DNA of 8,565 nt, from NCBI GenBank assembly GCA_028696435.1, contig JAQVHC010000051.1, forward strand, positions 1 through 8,565. The letters are read 5' to 3'. A model generated the notes under the pieces. That model was not told where the DNA came from. It searched no databases and saw only the letters and a list, made by a program, of their open reading frames with translations. Below, in pieces: positions 5,684 to 8,565 of this stretch. The translations under genes were made by a program, and so were the position numbers. Position 1 is the first letter of the stretch. Each line of letters begins with the position of its first letter. Origin of the DNA: Actinomycetota bacterium. GTDB taxonomy: Bacteria; Actinomycetota; Humimicrobiia; Humimicrobiales; Humimicrobiaceae.

Positions 5684-6232
5684 TCATAATTTTAATATCA
5701 TTAAATCCCTATCCACTCCCCTTCCATATTCATCTTTCCTGAGTCCAACCCTTTTAAAGCCGCACTTGTTGTAAAGATGGACTGCAGAACTATTTGCAGG
5801 GTCAACAGTTAATTCGATTATATTAATATTATCATCTTTTAAAGCATCAATCGCATTCTGCATAAGCTTTTTGCCAATTCCTTTATTTCTGTATTTCCTT
5901 TCTACGTAAAAAGAATGAATAAATGCAGTATTTTCTTCCCTTAAGCTTTTTATAATCTCACAAACTCCGATAATTTCGGTGTTATCACTCTTATCAGTAA
6001 TGCTTTCTTCTATATCATTTTTTTTTATGGCGCCCTTACTTATTCTTCTTTCGCCCTTGATTGGCTCTTTGTGCCTTTTTGCCACAATAAGTTTACCATA
6101 CCTTATTATTACCGGTATAACCCACTCATTTACCGAAGCATCTTTTCCAAGGTTTCTTTTTTCAAGTTTTACAATCTTTTCAACCAGATCGCAATCAACA
6201 TTTTTTATTTCCTGAAAAATAATATTATCCAT
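5684..6232 (-). CDS. GNAT-family N-acetyltransferase, substrate unknown
   Basis: The 182-residue protein is a GCN5-related acetyltransferase, which moves an acetyl group from acetyl-CoA to an amine. Motif A is clear: HSFYVERKYRNKGIGKKLM (residues 106-124) contains the RxxGxG pyrophosphate loop as RNKGIG (115-120). Motif B follows as ELTVDPANSSAVHLYNKCGF (140-159), with the usual Asn, Tyr and GF. The N-terminal half is less typical: between the first strands (VIIRYGKLIVA, 41-51) and IIGVCEII (87-94) lies a charged, probably flexible stretch of about 35 residues (52-86). The substrate cannot be told; ribosomal protein (RimI-like) or small-molecule acetylation are both possible. A stop codon lies directly before the ATG at 6232, fixing the upstream limit, and no Shine-Dalgarno is present. 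It sits where era/dgkA would usually be. Confidence 0.88.
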   Translation of the reverse strand: MDNIIFQEIKNVDCDLVEKIVKLEKRNLGKDASVNEWVIPVIIRYGKLIVAKRHKEPIKGERRISKGAIKKNDIEESITDKSDNTEIIGVCEIIKSLREENTAFIHSFYVERKYRNKGIGKKLMQNAIDALKDDNINIIELTVDPANSSAVHLYNKCGFKRVGLRKDEYGRGVDRDLMILKL

Positions 6233-6274
6233 ACTAATAATTAATATTAATAAAAAAAATAAAAAAAAATATAC

Positions 6275-6304
6275 ACCCTACTCTAATTTTACATTACCTG
6301 TCAA
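6275..6304 (-). promoter_or_regulatory. Candidate promoter of the GNAT gene
   Basis: On the minus strand a perfect -35 TTGACA (6304-6299) is followed after 18 nt by TAGGGT (6280-6275), which keeps the key first, second and last bases of the -10. The start point would fall near 6268, giving a leader of about 35 nt that is almost only U and A and has no Shine-Dalgarno. The -10 is weak, so confidence is limited. Confidence 0.45.
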
Positions 6305-6388
6305 TAGGCCAGTTTTAGATGATACATAATTAAGTTCTTAATAATCTTAAAGTTACACAGAAGTAGAATACAGAATAGATTGATTAAT

Positions 6389-6415
6389 AAAATTTACTTT
6401 AAATATTAAAGTAAA
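6389..6415 (-). terminator. AT-rich hairpin after ybeY, possible terminator
   Basis: TTTACTTTAA (6393-6402) and TTAAAGTAAA (6406-6415) are perfect inverted copies with a 3-nt loop. On the minus strand the hairpin begins 11 nt after the ybeY stop and is followed by TTTT (6392-6389). It has a single G-C pair, so it would be a weak terminator; an operator palindrome is the alternative. It separates the pgpH-ybeY unit from the GNAT promoter. Confidence 0.4.
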
Positions 6416-6426
6416 AGAAGATTATA

Positions 6427-6897
6427 TTACAGGCCAAAAGCATTTCTTACATCTGACAGCATGCTATTCTGTATCGCCTCCATGCTGATTCTATCTTTTT
6501 CATTTTCATGATCATAATTATATATATGGAGAATACCGTGTATTATTAGCATTATTATTTCCAGAGTAAGGTTCCAATCACTGCCCTGAGCAGTGACATT
6601 TGAATGCGCAACTTCCGGACATATAAATATCTCACCCACTGTTACAGGGCATGAGATTTCCTCAGGAATTACAGGTTCATCATCAGAAACATAAGAAAAA
6701 GATAACACATCTGTTTCTCTGTCCACATTTCTGTATTTCTTGTTTAATTCCCTTATATCACTGCTGTCCAGAAAAATGATATTTAACTGTCTTTTTTTAT
6801 CTTTATCAAATTTATCAGAAATATATTCAGAAACCCTTTTTATTAAATCGAGATCCAGTTCTACTTTTCTCTGGTTATTTATTATTTCTACTTTCAC
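6427..6897 (-). CDS. ybeY: Endoribonuclease YbeY (rRNA maturation factor)
   Basis: YbeY is a zinc-dependent single-strand endoribonuclease for 16S rRNA 3'-end processing and 70S quality control. The 156-residue product carries the metal site H-x3-H-x5-H as HGILHIYNYDH (His120, His124, His130) and the family segment LNKKYRNVDRETDVLSF (residues 51-67), then VGEIFIC (87-93). Two departures from the usual motif are visible: N127 in place of the common Gly before YDH, and GEI for the common GDI. The start is GTG at 6897, whose first bases overlap the TGA of the upstream gene (GTGA, 4-nt overlap), with AGAGG 5 nt before it. This overlap implies translational coupling, and pgpH-ybeY adjacency is typical in Firmicutes and relatives. 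Confidence 0.95.
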   Translation of the reverse strand: MKVEIINNQRKVELDLDLIKRVSEYISDKFDKDKKRQLNIIFLDSSDIRELNKKYRNVDRETDVLSFSYVSDDEPVIPEEISCPVTVGEIFICPEVAHSNVTAQGSDWNLTLEIIMLIIHGILHIYNYDHENEKDRISMEAIQNSMLSDVRNAFGL

Positions 6898-8565
6898 ATT
6901 GCCTCTGCTTTTGTTTTTAGTTTGTTTTTTTCTTTCGTTTCAATATCATCATATGGAATTCGTGAGTGATATATAGATATTAAACCCTCAATCAGGGTAT
7001 CTCTTATAGTATTAATTTCCTTTAAAGTTATATTGGCTTCATCTAACTGACCATCTTTTATCTTATCTTCAAAAATATCTCTCACCATTTGCTCAATTTT
7101 TTTAGGATTCACTTTTTCAATTGACCTTACTGCAGCCTCTGTGGCATCAGCAAGCATCAGAATTGCTGCTTCTTTGCTCTGTGGTTTTCTGGCAGGATAA
7201 CGGAAGTGCTCTTTCAGACCATCCGTAACGCCATTCCCATTATAAGAAAGCTCTCTATCTTTCTGCTTTTTATAGAAATATGTGATTATTGAATTTCCAT
7301 GATGCTGTGAAATAATATCCATAACTTTCTTTGGGATCTTACTTTTTTCTGCCAGCTCCAGCCCATCCTTTATGTGATTGGATATTATATGTCTGCTCAT
7401 TGAAGGATTTAAATGGTCATGGACATTTTCAATTTCAGATTGATTTTCATAAAAATATTCAGGCCTTTTTGTTTTCCCTATATCGTGGTAAAGAGCTGCC
7501 ACTTTCACCAGCAATGAATCAGCTCCAATGGATTTTGCTGCACTTTCAGCAAGATGCGCCACAAGTATACTGTGATTATAAGTGCCGGGTGCTGATATAA
7601 GAAGGTCCTTAAGCAGTGGATGGTCTGTATTTGAGAGCTCCAGAAGCCCCATTGGGGTTACAACATTGAAAGTAGATTCTATAAAAGGTAAAAGTCCTAT
7701 TGCAATAATAGCGCAGGCTATGCCATTGGCAACTCCGAGTATAGTATGGAGAGCAATTGTCTCTGGCTGGCCACCAATCAAATTAATTGTTAAGAACAAA
7801 AAAGCAAGAACGAGCGAACTATAGAATCCTGCTTTCATTATAGCAGAACGCTGGGGTTCTCTTGGTACTATAAAGGTTGAAAAAATTCCTCCAAGCATAT
7901 ATGCTACCATTAAACTAAAATCGAAATCAGTCGCAATGCCTGCAAATATCCCCAGGCAAATTGTAAGCATTATCCCCATTCGTGAATTAAACAATATAGT
8001 GCATATTAAAGATGCAGCAATAATCGGGAACAAGTAATTCCAGAAATTCAAATGTATTGATGAAAGGATAGTAAGAGCTTTTATAAATATTGTAAAAATT
8101 ATTATAAGAAGCGAAATAATAAATAATTTTTTTGTGTTGTTAAATATATTTAGATCAAATTTATATATATAAAAACCAAATAGCAAAAGAGATGCCAGTG
8201 ATATAAAAAATATGTATAAAAATCTCTTCCAGTTAAATCCTGTCTGCAGTAAACCTAATTGGGTTAATATTTTAATATCAGTCTCATCAACAATTTCGCC
8301 TTCAAATACAATTGTCTGGCCTTCAAGTATTGATACTATGTGTGGAGGAGTACTTAATCTGGCTTCCTCTCTTGCATTTTCTGTTGCCTCCGGATCAAAA
8401 ATTGCCGTGGGTTTAATATTATTTTCAAGAACACTGGTTATTATAGGTAGGTGTTCTTCTTTTATACTTTCATCCTCTTTTGCAAGTTTAATAGCTTTAT
8501 TTTTGGCGATATCTACCTCGGTTGGCTTTATCTCTTCCTTCATTATCTCTCTGGCTATTTCCTGG
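6894..8565 (-). CDS. pgpH: 7TM-HD membrane phosphodiesterase, 5' end outside the window
   Basis: This is the C-terminal majority of a 7TMR-HD (PgpH/YqfF) protein. Members characterised in Firmicutes hydrolyse cyclic di-AMP. The frame is open through the right edge: seven codons (QEIAREI) precede the Met at 8543, so that Met is internal. Counting from it, residues 1-105 are the end of the extracytoplasmic domain, with typical DPEATENAREEA (50-61) and VFEGEIVDETDI (79-90). About seven hydrophobic helices follow (about 107-127, 139-161, 168-185, 189-204, 207-225, 239-256 and 265-288). Next is a cytoplasmic HD domain with SAPGTYNHSILVAHLAE (317-333), the HD pair in YHDIGK (352-357), HDHLNP (375-380), QHHGN (413-417) and the final Asp in LADATEAA (464-471). 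All expected metal ligands appear present. ybeY overlaps its stop by 4 nt. Confidence 0.94.
   Translation of the reverse strand, partial: QEIAREIMKEEIKPTEVDIAKNKAIKLAKEDESIKEEHLPIITSVLENNIKPTAIFDPEATENAREEARLSTPPHIVSILEGQTIVFEGEIVDETDIKILTQLGLLQTGFNWKRFLYIFFISLASLLLFGFYIYKFDLNIFNNTKKLFIISLLIIIFTIFIKALTILSSIHLNFWNYLFPIIAASLICTILFNSRMGIMLTICLGIFAGIATDFDFSLMVAYMLGGIFSTFIVPREPQRSAIMKAGFYSSLVLAFLFLTINLIGGQPETIALHTILGVANGIACAIIAIGLLPFIESTFNVVTPMGLLELSNTDHPLLKDLLISAPGTYNHSILVAHLAESAAKSIGADSLLVKVAALYHDIGKTKRPEYFYENQSEIENVHDHLNPSMSRHIISNHIKDGLELAEKSKIPKKVMDIISQHHGNSIITYFYKKQKDRELSYNGNGVTDGLKEHFRYPARKPQSKEAAILMLADATEAAVRSIEKVNPKKIEQMVRDIFEDKIKDGQLDEANITLKEINTIRDTLIEGLISIYHSRIPYDDIETKEKNKLKTKAEAM

Noticed and set aside
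8541..8543. Met at 8543 as the start of the 7TM-HD protein
   Set aside because: The frame stays open to the window edge and most of the extracytoplasmic domain expected for this family would be missing, so the true start lies outside.

Overview
Organism: the window is AT-rich (by eye about one third G+C, not computed) and every gene runs on the minus strand. It carries a bacterial housekeeping neighbourhood of the kind seen in Firmicutes and related deep-branching thermophilic or anaerobic lineages: a 7TM-HD protein (PgpH/YqfF), YbeY, RecO, the two-subunit glycyl-tRNA synthetase GlyQ/GlyS, and pyruvate, phosphate dikinase. A low-G+C Firmicute or a Firmicute-like phylum such as Atribacterota is my best guess. 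I cannot fix the species. Layout in transcription order (right to left): a 7TM-HD phosphodiesterase open at the window's right edge (6894-8565); ybeY, overlapping it by 4 nt (6427-6897); an AT-rich hairpin; a GNAT acetyltransferase with its own candidate promoter (5684-6232); a 266-nt gap; deoC (4707-5417); a 192-nt gap with a degenerate repeat array and a hairpin; recO (3732-4514); a 157-nt gap with a strong-looking promoter; glyQ (2702-3574); a 14-bp tandem array; glyS (392-2590); a 307-nt gap with a second repeat cluster and a dyad; and the first 28 codons of ppdK, running off the left edge (1-84). How the genes work together: pgpH and ybeY form one tight unit (c-di-AMP turnover; rRNA maturation). 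glyQ and glyS encode the two subunits of one enzyme. recO (recombinational repair), deoC (deoxyribose-5-phosphate breakdown), the GNAT protein and ppdK (pyruvate/PEP interconversion) share the neighbourhood without an obvious pathway link. The usual dgkA, cdd and era genes between ybeY and recO are absent, with the GNAT gene and deoC in their place, and no PPDK regulator gene lies between glyS and ppdK. The genes are ordinary; I see no mobile element, defence system, CRISPR or structural RNA. What is unusual is between them: wide spacers for such a cluster, and short degenerate tandem repeats that begin inside or at the 3' ends of glyQ, deoC and glyS and continue into the downstream spacer. 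There is also a glyQ promoter so close to the start codon that it predicts a leaderless mRNA, and a pair of short motifs shared between leaders of different genes.
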